This document shows positions 17,643 to 26,442 of a stretch of DNA of 64,000 nt, in pieces (position 1 is the stretch's first letter; each line of letters starts with the position of its first letter). The translations under genes and the position numbers were made by a program. Below the pieces are notes generated by a model that saw only the letters and a list, made by a program, of their open reading frames with translations, ran no database searches and was not told the origin of the DNA. Origin of the DNA: CAXBNV01 sp963977185 (GTDB lineage: Bacteria > Pseudomonadota > Gammaproteobacteria > JAGOUU01); contig CAXBNV010000003.1 of assembly GCA_963977185.1 (NCBI GenBank), positions 62,001 through 126,000 of the forward strand, in the 5' to 3' direction.

Positions 17643-19058
17643 TTACCCGAAAATTCCGCCTTTAGTTAAAGCTAGTGGATCTAATATTTTATCTAATTCA
17701 TTATCAGATAAAGTTGTTAGTTTTTTAGCTGCTTCTTTCACTGATATTTTTTCAGCATAAGCTGTTTTAGCTACTTTTGCGCCAATTTCATAGCCAATAA
17801 TAGGATTCAAAGCAGTAACTAATATAGGATTATAAGATAAATTTTTATCTAAATTAGTTTCATTTACTATGAAATCTTTAATAGCTTTATCAGCAAGCAC
17901 TTCACATGCATTAGCAGAGATTTCTAAACTGTTTATAATATTAAGAGCTATAACAGGCAGCATTACATTTAATTGGAAGTTTCCTGATTGTGCACCAACG
18001 GTAATAGCAGCATCATGTCCAATTATTTGTGCTGCAACCATACAAACAGCTTCAGGTATTACAGGATTTATTTTACCAGGCATAATGCTACTACCAGGTT
18101 GTAGAGGTTTTAATGTTATTTCAGAAAGTCCTGTAAGTGGCCCACTGTTCATCCATCTTAAATCATTAGATATTTTCATTAAACTTGCTGCAAGTGTTTT
18201 TAAATGACCAGATAGCTCTAGTATGGTATCCTGAGAGCTAAGTTCCACAAAATAACAAGGGCTAGTAGTAAAATTAATATTCGTTCGGTTAGATATTTTT
18301 TTTGCAAAAATTTCGCCAAATTTTGGATGAGCATTAATTCCGGTTCCAACAGCTGTCCCACCTTGAGCTAATAAATTTAATCTTGGTAAAATATTATCGA
18401 TACGTTGTTTAGAATAAAAAATCTGTTGAGCCCAACAGTTTAACTCTTGCTCTAACGTAACAGGCATAGCATCCATTAAGTGAGTACGACCAGTTTTAAC
18501 AATATCTTTACAGGTTTCAGCTTTTTTCTTAAGTGCGATATAAAGCTTTTCTAGAGCTGGTTTTAGTTTTGTATAAACAAGAATGCTTGCGCTTACATGT
18601 ATAGCTGTAGGTATAACATCATTGCTACTTTGGCTCATATTTACATGATCATTAGGATGAACAGTTTCTTTAGTATATTTTTTAGCAAGATGAGAAATAA
18701 CTTCATTAGTATTCATGTTAGTGCTAGTTCCTGAGCCTGTTTGGAATACATCTATTGGGAATTGTTCATAATGCAAGCCTTCTATTAGCTCTTGTGCTGA
18801 TTTAACTATTGCATTTGTCTTTTCATTATCTAATAAGTCTAATTGATTATTAGCTTCAGCCGCACTTGCTTTAATTAACCCCATAGCTTTAATAAATTCT
18901 TTAGGCATTTTGTGATGACTAATAGGAAAATTCTCACAAGCTCGTTGCGTTTGAGCCCCATATAACGCTGACTCAGGTACTTTAAGCTCACCCATGCTAT
19001 CATGCTCTATACGAAACTTATTATTGTTATCATTTGAGATATTTTTTGTAGTAGACAT
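17643..19058 (-). CDS. fumC: Class II fumarate hydratase FumC
   Basis: Iron-independent fumarase of the TCA cycle (fumarate to L-malate), homotetrameric in the family. The 471 residues start with FRIEHDSMGELKVP and contain SGTSTNMNTNEV, HPNDHVNMSQSSNDVIPT, GRTHLMDAMPVTL, GGTAVGTGINAHP and the fumarate-lyase signature GSSIMPGKINP. These together separate FumC from argininosuccinate lyase and aspartase. An AGGAGAA ribosome-binding site precedes the ATG. It converges on rpoS. Confidence 0.96.
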   Translation of the reverse strand: MSTTKNISNDNNNKFRIEHDSMGELKVPESALYGAQTQRACENFPISHHKMPKEFIKAMGLIKASAAEANNQLDLLDNEKTNAIVKSAQELIEGLHYEQFPIDVFQTGSGTSTNMNTNEVISHLAKKYTKETVHPNDHVNMSQSSNDVIPTAIHVSASILVYTKLKPALEKLYIALKKKAETCKDIVKTGRTHLMDAMPVTLEQELNCWAQQIFYSKQRIDNILPRLNLLAQGGTAVGTGINAHPKFGEIFAKKISNRTNINFTTSPCYFVELSSQDTILELSGHLKTLAASLMKISNDLRWMNSGPLTGLSEITLKPLQPGSSIMPGKINPVIPEAVCMVAAQIIGHDAAITVGAQSGNFQLNVMLPVIALNIINSLEISANACEVLADKAIKDFIVNETNLDKNLSYNPILVTALNPIIGYEIGAKVAKTAYAEKISVKEAAKKLTTLSDNELDKILDPLALTKGGIFG

Positions 19059-19342
19059 GGATATCTGATTCTCCTGTTATATTATTAATCAATCTTTTTT
19101 TATAAAGTTATTTTACCAATAGATTCTTTATTAGTCATAGTTTTTTCTCTAGAAATTGTGCTTTTTATTTGCTTAATCTTATTATTAGAATAGATAATAT
19201 CTAGCTTTTATTTATAAAATAGCGTACAATTCGGTCTCTTAATGAAAAAAATAGTTAAAAAAACTTGAATTTTTTCCATTATATTGAATAATTTTATTAT
19301 AATATAAATATTAAATAAATTTATATCCTAGGAGATATTTGA

Positions 19343-19756
19343 ATGGTAAAAAAAACAACTAAAGCTAAAACTAAAAAAACAGTTGCAGCTACAAAAGTTA
19401 CAGTAAAAAAAGCACCAGCAGCAGTATCAAAACTTGCTACATCTGCTGTTCCTAAAAAACAAACTAAAGTTGAAATCTATACTGATTTGGCTGAAGCAAC
19501 TGGGCTTGAAAAAAAAGCTGTTAAAAGTGTTATGGAAGCTTTGCAAAATCAAATCGCAAGACATTTAAAGCAGCGCGGCTCTGGTGAAATTACTTTACCT
19601 GAATTAGGTATTAAAGTACGCAAAGCAATTAAGCCTGCAACTAAATCAAGAAAAGGTAGAAATCCTTTTACAGGCGAAGAAATTACGATTTCAGCCAAGC
19701 CTAAAAGAACTACTGCAAAAGTTACTGCTTTAAAAGCATTAAAAGAGCTTGTTTAA
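19343..19756 (+). CDS. HU/IHF-family DNA-binding protein with Lys/Ala-rich N-terminal tail
   Basis: 137-residue nucleoid-type protein. Residues about 1-42 are a Lys/Ala/Thr-rich tail resembling histone H1-like tails. Residues about 43-137 are the HU fold: helices (YTDLAEATGLEKKAVKSVMEAL), then GSGEITLPELGIKVR, and the DNA-binding arm with GRNPFTGEEITISAKP. HU normally has about 90 residues, so the tail is an extension and should add nonspecific DNA binding. A strong TAGGAG ribosome-binding site and a strong terminator bracket a single-gene unit. Confidence 0.88.
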   Translation: MVKKTTKAKTKKTVAATKVTVKKAPAAVSKLATSAVPKKQTKVEIYTDLAEATGLEKKAVKSVMEALQNQIARHLKQRGSGEITLPELGIKVRKAIKPATKSRKGRNPFTGEEITISAKPKRTTAKVTALKALKELV

Positions 19757-19770
19757 TTTTAGCTTATATA

Positions 19771-19800
19771 AAAATAGCCTCAAGTTGAGGCTATTTTTTT
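19771..19800 (+). terminator. Rho-independent terminator of the HU-like gene
   Basis: A 12-bp stem (aaaatagcctca/tgaggctatttt) with a 3-base loop, running into a T-tract, ends 44 bases after the stop codon. Confidence 0.9.
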
Positions 19801-19820
19801 GTCTGAAATTTAAAAAAAGG

Positions 19821-20585
19821 CTATTTAGAAGATATATATTTTTCTCTTTTAACTGTTCTTGCTGTAAATCCTTTGTTTTTTAGAATCTCAAATGTTTCAT
19901 CAATCATATTAGGATTACCACATAAATATACTATGTCGTTTTCTGGATTTAATTCAGGAGTTATTTTGTCAAAATTATTTTGGACATAGCCTATATAATG
20001 GTTGCTATCATAAATATCTTTTTCTGAAAGTCTACTAAAAAACATATTAATATTAAAATTACTGTTAAAATTAGAAAAATTATTAAAATCTTCTAAATAA
20101 ATAGATTCACTAAAGTTTCTTGCGCCAAATAATAACAAAAATTCAGTATTATTTATTTTAGAAATTTCATTTATTTGTTCTAACATTGCTTTATATGGAG
20201 TAACTCCAGTTCCTGTTGCTATTAAAACATAACGTTTCGGATGATTATTTGAGTTAACATCAGGTAAAACTAAACGACCAACAGGACCGCTTATTGTAAG
20301 TTTAGTGTTCAATGGTATATTAAATAAAAATTCTGTAGCTGCACCTTCAGGAACTTTTGATATAGCAAATTTAATAATATTATCAGCATTCGGTGAATTA
20401 GAAATACTATAACTACGTTTTAATTCTTTTTCATTATAATTAAAATGAATAGATATAAATTGACCGGGAATATAATTAAAAATTTCAGAAGATTCTATAG
20501 GGTCTATTTTTAAAGAAAGTTCCAGTATATTATTACCAATTATTTCTTTATTGATTAATTTTGCAGTGTGTTTTTGTATAGCCAT
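19821..20585 (-). CDS. Ferredoxin/flavodoxin-NADP reductase (Fpr-like)
   Basis: 254-residue FAD/NADP-binding oxidoreductase. The FAD domain has PGQFISIHF and RSYSISNSPN. The NAD(P) domain has VLIATGTGVTPYKAMLEQ, LLFGARNFSESIYLEDF and VYLCGNPNMIDETFEILK. The length matches bacterial Fpr enzymes, which exchange electrons between NADPH and ferredoxin or flavodoxin. The C-terminus (KREKYISSK) does not end in the tyrosine-tryptophan of E. coli Fpr. It is transcribed toward the HU terminator, and no partner ferredoxin gene is adjacent. Confidence 0.82.
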   Translation of the reverse strand: MAIQKHTAKLINKEIIGNNILELSLKIDPIESSEIFNYIPGQFISIHFNYNEKELKRSYSISNSPNADNIIKFAISKVPEGAATEFLFNIPLNTKLTISGPVGRLVLPDVNSNNHPKRYVLIATGTGVTPYKAMLEQINEISKINNTEFLLLFGARNFSESIYLEDFNNFSNFNSNFNINMFFSRLSEKDIYDSNHYIGYVQNNFDKITPELNPENDIVYLCGNPNMIDETFEILKNKGFTARTVKREKYISSK

Positions 20586-20737
20586 AATGTCAAGTTTTAA
20601 AGATAAATTATAATATTAAATAAGTAGATTAGTGCTAATTGCATATTATATAATAAATATTCTATATAGTAAGTAGTATAATGCTTATTTATATAAAACT
20701 TAATAATATAAAGAGATATAGTAATAAAAAATAAAAG

Positions 20738-20773
20738 AAAATATTAAAATATTAAAATATTAAAATATTAAAA
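20738..20773. repeat. 8-bp tandem repeat upstream of the acyl-CoA dehydrogenase gene
   Basis: Four perfect copies of aaaatatt plus a partial fifth, ending 20 bases before the start codon. The array lies where promoter or 5'-leader spacing would be set. Confidence 0.85.
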
Positions 20774-20793
20774 TTTAATAAAAAGGGATTAAA

Positions 20794-21948
20794 ATGGAAG
20801 ATTTTTTGTTTTTTAGCGAGCAGTTAACTGAAGATGAGCTGCTAGTTCAGGATACAGTTAGAAATTTTATAAATGAAGATGTAAGGCCTTTATTATTAAA
20901 TTCTTATGAAACAGCAAGTTTTCCTATGGAATTAGTCCAAATGTTAAGCTCGCTTGGCTTATTTGGTATGAATTTACCCACTGAATATGGTGGTGGTGGA
21001 TTAAATTCTATTTGTTATGGCCTTGCTTGTCAGGAATTAGAAGCAGGAGATAGTGGAATCAGAAGTTTTGTTTCGGTGCAAAGTTCATTGTGTATGTATC
21101 CTATATATAGTTTTGGAACAAAGTTGCAACAAAAGCAATATTTACCTGAAATGGCTAAAGGAAATATTATAGGTTGTTTTGGTCTAACTGAATCTAATTC
21201 TGGCTCAGATCCATCTAGTATGAAAACTTTTGCAAAAAAAACAGACGGTGGTTGGATATTAAATGGCAGCAAACTTTGGATTACAAATGCAACAATTGCT
21301 AAAATAGCAATTATTTGGGCCAATACAGATAATGGCATAAGAGGCTTTATAGTACCGAGTGATTCAAAAGGATTTAATACTACAGAGCTAAAATATAAAA
21401 TGTCCTTAAGAGCATCTATTACTGGAGAAATTGGGTTAAATAATGTTTTTGTAAGTGATGATAATTATTTGCCAGGATCAGATATTGGCTTAAAAGCCCC
21501 ATTAAGTTGTTTAACGCAAGCAAGATATGGTATTGCTTGGGGAGCAATGGGAGCTGCTAGAAATTGTTATGAAATAGCTCTAAATTATGTAAAAGAACGC
21601 AAACAATTTAATAAACCAATTGCAACAAAGCAGTTAATACAAAAAGAATTGGTAGATATGTATAGTGAAATTTGTAAAGCTATGTATTTAAATTTACATG
21701 TTGCTAAATTAAAAGATCAAAATAAAATTGATCATGTAATGGTGTCTTTAATAAAAAGAAATTCTTGTTTTGAAGCCTTAAAAATAGCTAGATCTGCTAG
21801 AAACTTACTGGGGGCGAATGGTATTAGTTTAGAGTATAATGTAATAAGGCATATGAATAATTTAGAATCAGTGTTTACTTATGAAGGTACTGATAATATT
21901 CATACCTTATCGATTGGTCGAGCCTTGACTGGAATTAGTGCGTTTTAA
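20794..21948 (+). CDS. Acyl-CoA dehydrogenase, glutaryl-CoA dehydrogenase-like
   Basis: 384-residue FAD-dependent acyl-CoA dehydrogenase. The FAD/substrate signatures are present: CFGLTESNSGSDPSSMKT and WITNATIAKIAIIWA, then RYGIAWGAMGAARNCYE and RKQFNKPIATKQLIQKELVDM. The catalytic Glu is residue 364 in FTYEGTDNIHTL. The ending SIGRALTGISAF is close to that of glutaryl-CoA dehydrogenase (GRAxTGIxAF), which converts glutaryl-CoA to crotonyl-CoA. No other lysine- or tryptophan-degradation gene is adjacent, so the substrate is not settled. Confidence 0.85.
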   Translation: MEDFLFFSEQLTEDELLVQDTVRNFINEDVRPLLLNSYETASFPMELVQMLSSLGLFGMNLPTEYGGGGLNSICYGLACQELEAGDSGIRSFVSVQSSLCMYPIYSFGTKLQQKQYLPEMAKGNIIGCFGLTESNSGSDPSSMKTFAKKTDGGWILNGSKLWITNATIAKIAIIWANTDNGIRGFIVPSDSKGFNTTELKYKMSLRASITGEIGLNNVFVSDDNYLPGSDIGLKAPLSCLTQARYGIAWGAMGAARNCYEIALNYVKERKQFNKPIATKQLIQKELVDMYSEICKAMYLNLHVAKLKDQNKIDHVMVSLIKRNSCFEALKIARSARNLLGANGISLEYNVIRHMNNLESVFTYEGTDNIHTLSIGRALTGISAF

Positions 21949-22051
21949 AATCTTTAATTAATAATCAAATATGATGTTTATTTATATTTGGATTTAAGCA
22001 AATGATTTTATATAATTTAAATATATTCAATAAATAGAGTTAGTTAGAATT

Positions 22052-23587
22052 ATGTTTGAAAATTTTAAAAATGATTTTTCAGCCAGCATTGTTGTTTTTT
22101 TAGTTGCGCTGCCTTTATGTCTTGGGATTGCGCTAGCTTCTGGTGCGCCACTTTTTTCAGGAATAATATCTGGAGTTATTGGTGGTATTATTGTTGGGAT
22201 AGTTAGTGGTTCAAGTGTTGGTGTTAGTGGTCCTGCTGCTGGTTTAGTAGTGATAGTTTTTGCAGCTATCAATACACTTGGGTCATGGAATGTTTTTTTA
22301 TTATCACTTGTTTTGGCCGGTGTGATCCAGCTTTTAATGGGATATTATAAGACAGGATTTATTTCTTGTTTTTTTCCAAGCTCTGTAATTAAAGGCATGT
22401 TAACAGGAATTGGACTGCTTATCATTATAAAGCAGATACCTCATATGGTAGGCTATGATTCGGATTATATTGGTGTTTTTTATTTTCATCAGTTAAATGG
22501 AGAAAATTCTTTTTCTAATGTATTTAATGCGCTTGCTCATGTTTCGCCAGCTGCAATAATTATATCCATTTTATCATTATTTATATTGGTTATATGGGAC
22601 TTAAAACTAATAAAAAAACATAAATTTTTTCAGAGCATACCTGCGCCTTTACTTGTTGTTTTACTTGGTATATTTTTAAATAGTGTTTTTAAATATTGGT
22701 TTAATAGCTTTAGTTTAAAAGGCGATCATTTAGTAAGATTACCAGTACCAGATAGTTTTAGTGCTTTTTTAGGTCAGTTTAGTTTTCCTGATTTTCATGC
22801 TATTACTAATCCTGATGTTTGGCATATTGCTGTAGTTTTAGCATTGGTTGCAAGCATAGAGACATTATTATGTGTAGAAGCTTCAGATAAACTAGATCCT
22901 CAAAAAAGGATTACTCCAACCAACCAAGAATTAATGGCTCAAGGATTTGGTAATATTATATCAGGATTTATTGGTGGATTACCGATTACGCAGGTTATAG
23001 TTAGAAGCAGCGCAAATATTAATTTTGGGGCAAAAACTAAATTATCAGCCATTTTGCATGGTGTACTTTTATTAATTAGCTCTGTAACAATGGTAAAATA
23101 TTTAAATATGCTGCCATTGGCAAGCTTATCAACAATATTAATATTAGTAGGATATAAATTATCAAAGCCATCATTATTTAAAGATATGTATAATCTTGGT
23201 CAAGAACAATTTGTGCCATTTATTATTACCGTATTTGCAATATTATTAACAGATTTATTAAAAGGAGTGATAATAGGTTTAATAATTGGATTGTTTTATG
23301 CTCTTAAACACAGTTATCGTAATACGTATCATTTAAAAGATGTAATTCAACATCAAAATGGTGATACTACACATCATATAACATTAGCTGAAGAGGTATC
23401 ATTTTTTAATAAAGGCAGTATTATTAATTTATTAAATAATATACCAAAAAATTCAACAGTAATTATAGATTGCTCTAACTCTAAATCTATATCCTATGAT
23501 GTTGCTGTATTATTTAAAGAATTTAAAGAAACTTCTGCAACAAAAAACATTAAATTTCAGACTATAGGGTTTATCGAACCAATATAG
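22052..23587 (+). CDS. SulP-family anion (probably bicarbonate) transporter
   Basis: 511-residue polytopic membrane protein of the SulP/SLC26 family, with about 10-14 hydrophobic segments. The start FKNDFSASIVVFLVALPLCLGIALASGAP, quoted in part, is typical of the bacterial SulP branch. VGVSGPAAGLVVIV and ELMAQGFGNIISGFIGGLP are also family motifs. A short STAS-like domain follows (about 440-511; STVIIDCSNSKSISYDVAVLF). The adjacent carbonic anhydrase gene, 29 bases downstream, favours bicarbonate as substrate, since SulP-carbonic anhydrase pairing is a known arrangement. Sulfate cannot be excluded. Confidence 0.85.
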   Translation: MFENFKNDFSASIVVFLVALPLCLGIALASGAPLFSGIISGVIGGIIVGIVSGSSVGVSGPAAGLVVIVFAAINTLGSWNVFLLSLVLAGVIQLLMGYYKTGFISCFFPSSVIKGMLTGIGLLIIIKQIPHMVGYDSDYIGVFYFHQLNGENSFSNVFNALAHVSPAAIIISILSLFILVIWDLKLIKKHKFFQSIPAPLLVVLLGIFLNSVFKYWFNSFSLKGDHLVRLPVPDSFSAFLGQFSFPDFHAITNPDVWHIAVVLALVASIETLLCVEASDKLDPQKRITPTNQELMAQGFGNIISGFIGGLPITQVIVRSSANINFGAKTKLSAILHGVLLLISSVTMVKYLNMLPLASLSTILILVGYKLSKPSLFKDMYNLGQEQFVPFIITVFAILLTDLLKGVIIGLIIGLFYALKHSYRNTYHLKDVIQHQNGDTTHHITLAEEVSFFNKGSIINLLNNIPKNSTVIIDCSNSKSISYDVAVLFKEFKETSATKNIKFQTIGFIEPI

Positions 23588-23616
23588 TTTATAGTTGTTA
23601 TTAAAAGGATCTATTT

Positions 23617-24258
23617 ATGAAAACATTAACAAAAGAAATGCAGTCAGAAATTACACCCAAAAGGGGTTTAGATTTATTAAAAGAAGGTAATAAACGTTTT
23701 GTCGATAATTTAAAAATAAACCGTAATTTATTACAACAAGCGAATGATACATCTGATGGGCAGCATCCTTTTGCGATTATTTTAAGTTGTATAGACTCAA
23801 GAACTTCTGCTGAATTAATTTTTGACCAAGGTTTAGGCGACATATTTAGTATACGTATCGCAGGTTCAATTGTTAACGATGATATTTTAGGTAGCATGGA
23901 ATTTGGATGTAAAATAGCTGGTGCTAAAATAATTATAGTCTTAGGACATACTAAATGTGGTGCAATCAAAGGAGCTTGTGATCAAATTGAATTAGGCCAT
24001 TTAACAGAGTTGCTAAAAAAGATAAATCCCGCTATTTGTGATGAAAAAAGCGTTACAGAAAATCGTTGTTCTGCTAATGATGAGTTTGTAGAAAAAGTAT
24101 CGGCTATTAATATAAAAAAAACAGTTGATTTTATTATGGAGCATAGCCCAATATTAAAAGAATTGATTGATTCAGGACAATGTGGCATAGCTGGTGGGTA
24201 TCATAATATAGCTACAGGAGAAGTGTCTTTTTTCGATGATACAATACACATTGATTGA
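23617..24258 (+). CDS. Beta-class carbonic anhydrase
   Basis: Zinc enzyme interconverting CO2 and bicarbonate. In its 213 residues the zinc ligands and active-site dyad are visible: Cys58, Asp60 and Arg62 in LSCIDSRT, and His111 and Cys114 in GHTKCGAIKGA. FSIRIAGSIVNDDILGSMEF is the family core. There is no signal peptide, so it is cytoplasmic. It is coupled to the SulP transporter gene upstream, and together they would capture and interconvert inorganic carbon or help with pH control. Confidence 0.94.
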   Translation: MKTLTKEMQSEITPKRGLDLLKEGNKRFVDNLKINRNLLQQANDTSDGQHPFAIILSCIDSRTSAELIFDQGLGDIFSIRIAGSIVNDDILGSMEFGCKIAGAKIIIVLGHTKCGAIKGACDQIELGHLTELLKKINPAICDEKSVTENRCSANDEFVEKVSAINIKKTVDFIMEHSPILKELIDSGQCGIAGGYHNIATGEVSFFDDTIHID

Positions 24259-24342
24259 TTTTAATTGTCTGTTCTAATCTTATTTTAGCAACCAGAAACT
24301 TACATATTTTTATCTAATTTTAAATTTTATAATTATATTAAT

Positions 24343-25221
24343 TTAAGTAAACTCAGCAATAAAACCAAGTTTTTTATTAAAATGTAAGTTTTTGATTATA
24401 TTATGAGACTCAAGAGCCTTAAAATATCTAGTATAATGTGGGCTTTTGCAGCCTATAATTATAGTGTTATGAATTTTATTACTATATATAATTAATATAT
24501 TATCTTTAAAATAATTTTGAAAAATTGTTAATGTTTGAATAAATTTTTGTTCATTAGGGAAAAGAAAATTAAAACTTATTATACCATTATCATTTAATTT
24601 ATTAAAAATGGTATTTAGAAAAACTTTATTAATGCAATTAAAATCAACAAAACCATCAAAAATAAGCGTATCAAATTTTTTATCTGTAAAATTAATATTT
24701 TTATTTTGGTTTTTTATTAAGTCAAAAATATCATCATTAATAACATTAAATAAGTTTTCAGTATTGTTTTGATTCGCATTACTGTTATGGTTTACTTGTA
24801 TTTCATCACTAAAGTGTTTCATAAACAAATTAATAATAACATTAGATTTCTCAACAATAGTTAAGTTAGTATTTGGAAAATATTTATTATAATATCTAAT
24901 AATATCTCCTCCACCTAGCCCAATTATTAATAATTCCGTGGGATTTTCATGGAGAATTGTAGGTATAATTAAAGCTTGCGACGTTATTAAAGAAAGATGG
25001 GATGGATCTTTTTTATATAGTTTACTTTGGATTATTTCAGTATTATTTATATGTAATGATTTAAAGAAATAATTTTCTTTAATAAAAATAGTAAAGTTAT
25101 GCTTAGTATCTTCAGTCTTAACAATAATTTTAGACTTAATTAATTTATCAAAAAGATTAATTATTTTAAAATAAACTTCATGAAAAAAAATGTTAATGCT
25201 TTTTTTTAGATTTGATATCAT
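24343..25221 (-). CDS. Spermidine synthase-like methyltransferase-fold protein
   Basis: 292-residue protein with the SpeE-type Rossmann core: TILHENPTELLIIGLGGGDIIRYY, quoted in part as LIIGLGGGD, then TNLTIVEKSNVIINL and FDTLIFDGFVDFNCINKVFLNTIFNKLNDNGIISFN. The acidic residues and order match polyamine-synthase-like proteins, but the catalytic loop is not clearly conserved and the N-terminal 60 residues are divergent. Many such proteins have unknown substrates. It diverges from the DUF5710 gene. Confidence 0.65.
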   Translation of the reverse strand: MISNLKKSINIFFHEVYFKIINLFDKLIKSKIIVKTEDTKHNFTIFIKENYFFKSLHINNTEIIQSKLYKKDPSHLSLITSQALIIPTILHENPTELLIIGLGGGDIIRYYNKYFPNTNLTIVEKSNVIINLFMKHFSDEIQVNHNSNANQNNTENLFNVINDDIFDLIKNQNKNINFTDKKFDTLIFDGFVDFNCINKVFLNTIFNKLNDNGIISFNFLFPNEQKFIQTLTIFQNYFKDNILIIYSNKIHNTIIIGCKSPHYTRYFKALESHNIIKNLHFNKKLGFIAEFT

Positions 25222-25312
25222 ACTGATAGAAATTAAGTTTTTAAATGATGATTAAGTATAACACTATATAGAGTTAAAACAGTACAATCAAAACAGCTAA
25301 AATAGGATTATA

Positions 25313-25966
25313 ATGAGTTCAAAGGTTTCCAAAGTTTCCAAAGTTATATTAAATGTTTCTTTTGAAGAAAAAAATTTAGTTAAGTCATTAGGAGCTATGT
25401 GGGATCCTATTGCTAAATATTGGTTTATATTATCTGATCAAGATCAAAAAATATTTAAGCCTTGGCTTTGTGCTAGTATTAAGAAAACGTTAAAGAATCA
25501 TAAAAATTTACATATCTATGAAATAGGAAATTTAGGTCTTTTAAGAGCAATTACTAGTTGCTGGTCTTGTAAAGGATATACTACAGTTTATGCTATATAT
25601 GCTGAAGCTGTACAAGATAAAAAAGGTATATTCATTTTTAAAAATATTATTGAAGTTCCTGAAGTTTTAGAAGACTTTTTAAAAGCAAGATGTACATCTT
25701 TTAAATTAGGCAGGCCTAATAAAGATCAAGAACGATTTTTTAGAAATCATTGTGAGCATTGCAAGCAAGGATTGAGTGATGAAGCTTTTTATAAGAAAAA
25801 AGGGGTGTTTAATCCAAAGTCAGAATCTCAAGCTAAGATTATACAATATATAGAGTTACCTATTTTTGAGTTATCTAGTATTACAGGAGAATACATTGAT
25901 TATACAGATTTTTCTATGTTTATTGATAATGTTACAAAAATAGATTACGTCACTGATTTATTGTAA
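25313..25966 (+). CDS. DUF5710-domain protein with CxxC pairs
   Basis: 217-residue protein. Residues about 10-45 (LNVSFEEKNLVKSLGAMWDP, then KYWFIL) match the short DUF5710 module often found in primase-like or mobile-element proteins. The rest has CWSC (about residue 83) and CEHC (about 145), which could bind zinc together. The N-terminus begins with a Ser-Lys-Val repeat encoded by a 9-bp repeat (gtttccaaa). The function is unknown, and it is a stand-alone gene. Confidence 0.6.
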   Translation: MSSKVSKVSKVILNVSFEEKNLVKSLGAMWDPIAKYWFILSDQDQKIFKPWLCASIKKTLKNHKNLHIYEIGNLGLLRAITSCWSCKGYTTVYAIYAEAVQDKKGIFIFKNIIEVPEVLEDFLKARCTSFKLGRPNKDQERFFRNHCEHCKQGLSDEAFYKKKGVFNPKSESQAKIIQYIELPIFELSSITGEYIDYTDFSMFIDNVTKIDYVTDLL

Positions 25967-26031
25967 TTTGACTTTAATTATTTTTAATTTAAAGTAGTAG
26001 GATTATAAAAATAATCAAAGGTACTAAAATT

Positions 26032-26418
26032 ATGACAGATCATAAAGCTGTTGGGGAAGATTTTTTAAAAGCTAAATCTCAAGAAGCAGGTATTGTAGAG
26101 CTAGAGCAAGGTTTATTATATCAAATCGAGAAATCTGGTGATAAAACCGGTGAATTACCTAAGAGAAATTCTACTGTATTAGTTAATTATGTTGGTAAAA
26201 ATATTGATGGAAGTATTTTTGATCAAGGTAAAAGCATAGAATTACCGCTTAATATGGTTATTAAAGGCTGGACTAATGCTTTAACGCAAATGCGTGTTGG
26301 AGATAAATGGACTTTATATATACATCCAACTTTAGCGTATGGTGAAAGAGGTGCTCCTCCTGTAATTCAACCTAATAGTACATTAATTTTTGATATCGAA
26401 TTATTAGATGTTTTATAA
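26032..26418 (+). CDS. FKBP-type peptidyl-prolyl cis-trans isomerase
   Basis: 128 residues: a short helical N-terminal segment (KAVGEDFLKAKSQEAGI) as in FklB/FkpA-type proteins, then one FKBP domain with VLVNYVGKNIDGSIFDQ, LPLNMVIKGWTNALTQM, WTLYIHPTLAYGERGAPP and NSTLIFDIELLDV. These carry the usual aromatic active-site residues. No signal peptide is present, so it should act in the cytoplasm. The mrp-like gene follows after 24 bases, and the two may be co-transcribed. Confidence 0.93.
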   Translation: MTDHKAVGEDFLKAKSQEAGIVELEQGLLYQIEKSGDKTGELPKRNSTVLVNYVGKNIDGSIFDQGKSIELPLNMVIKGWTNALTQMRVGDKWTLYIHPTLAYGERGAPPVIQPNSTLIFDIELLDVL

Positions 26419-26442
26419 ACTTTTTAATATGTAATTGTAAAT

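Noticed and set aside
20738..20773. CRISPR-like array
   Set aside because: The units are 8 bp and contiguous, without spacers.
22027..22272. Minus-strand frames opposite transporter and enzyme genes
   Set aside because: These open frames lie antisense to strongly recognisable genes, are rich in Pro/Thr/Ile as mirror frames often are, and show no family motif or ribosome-binding site.
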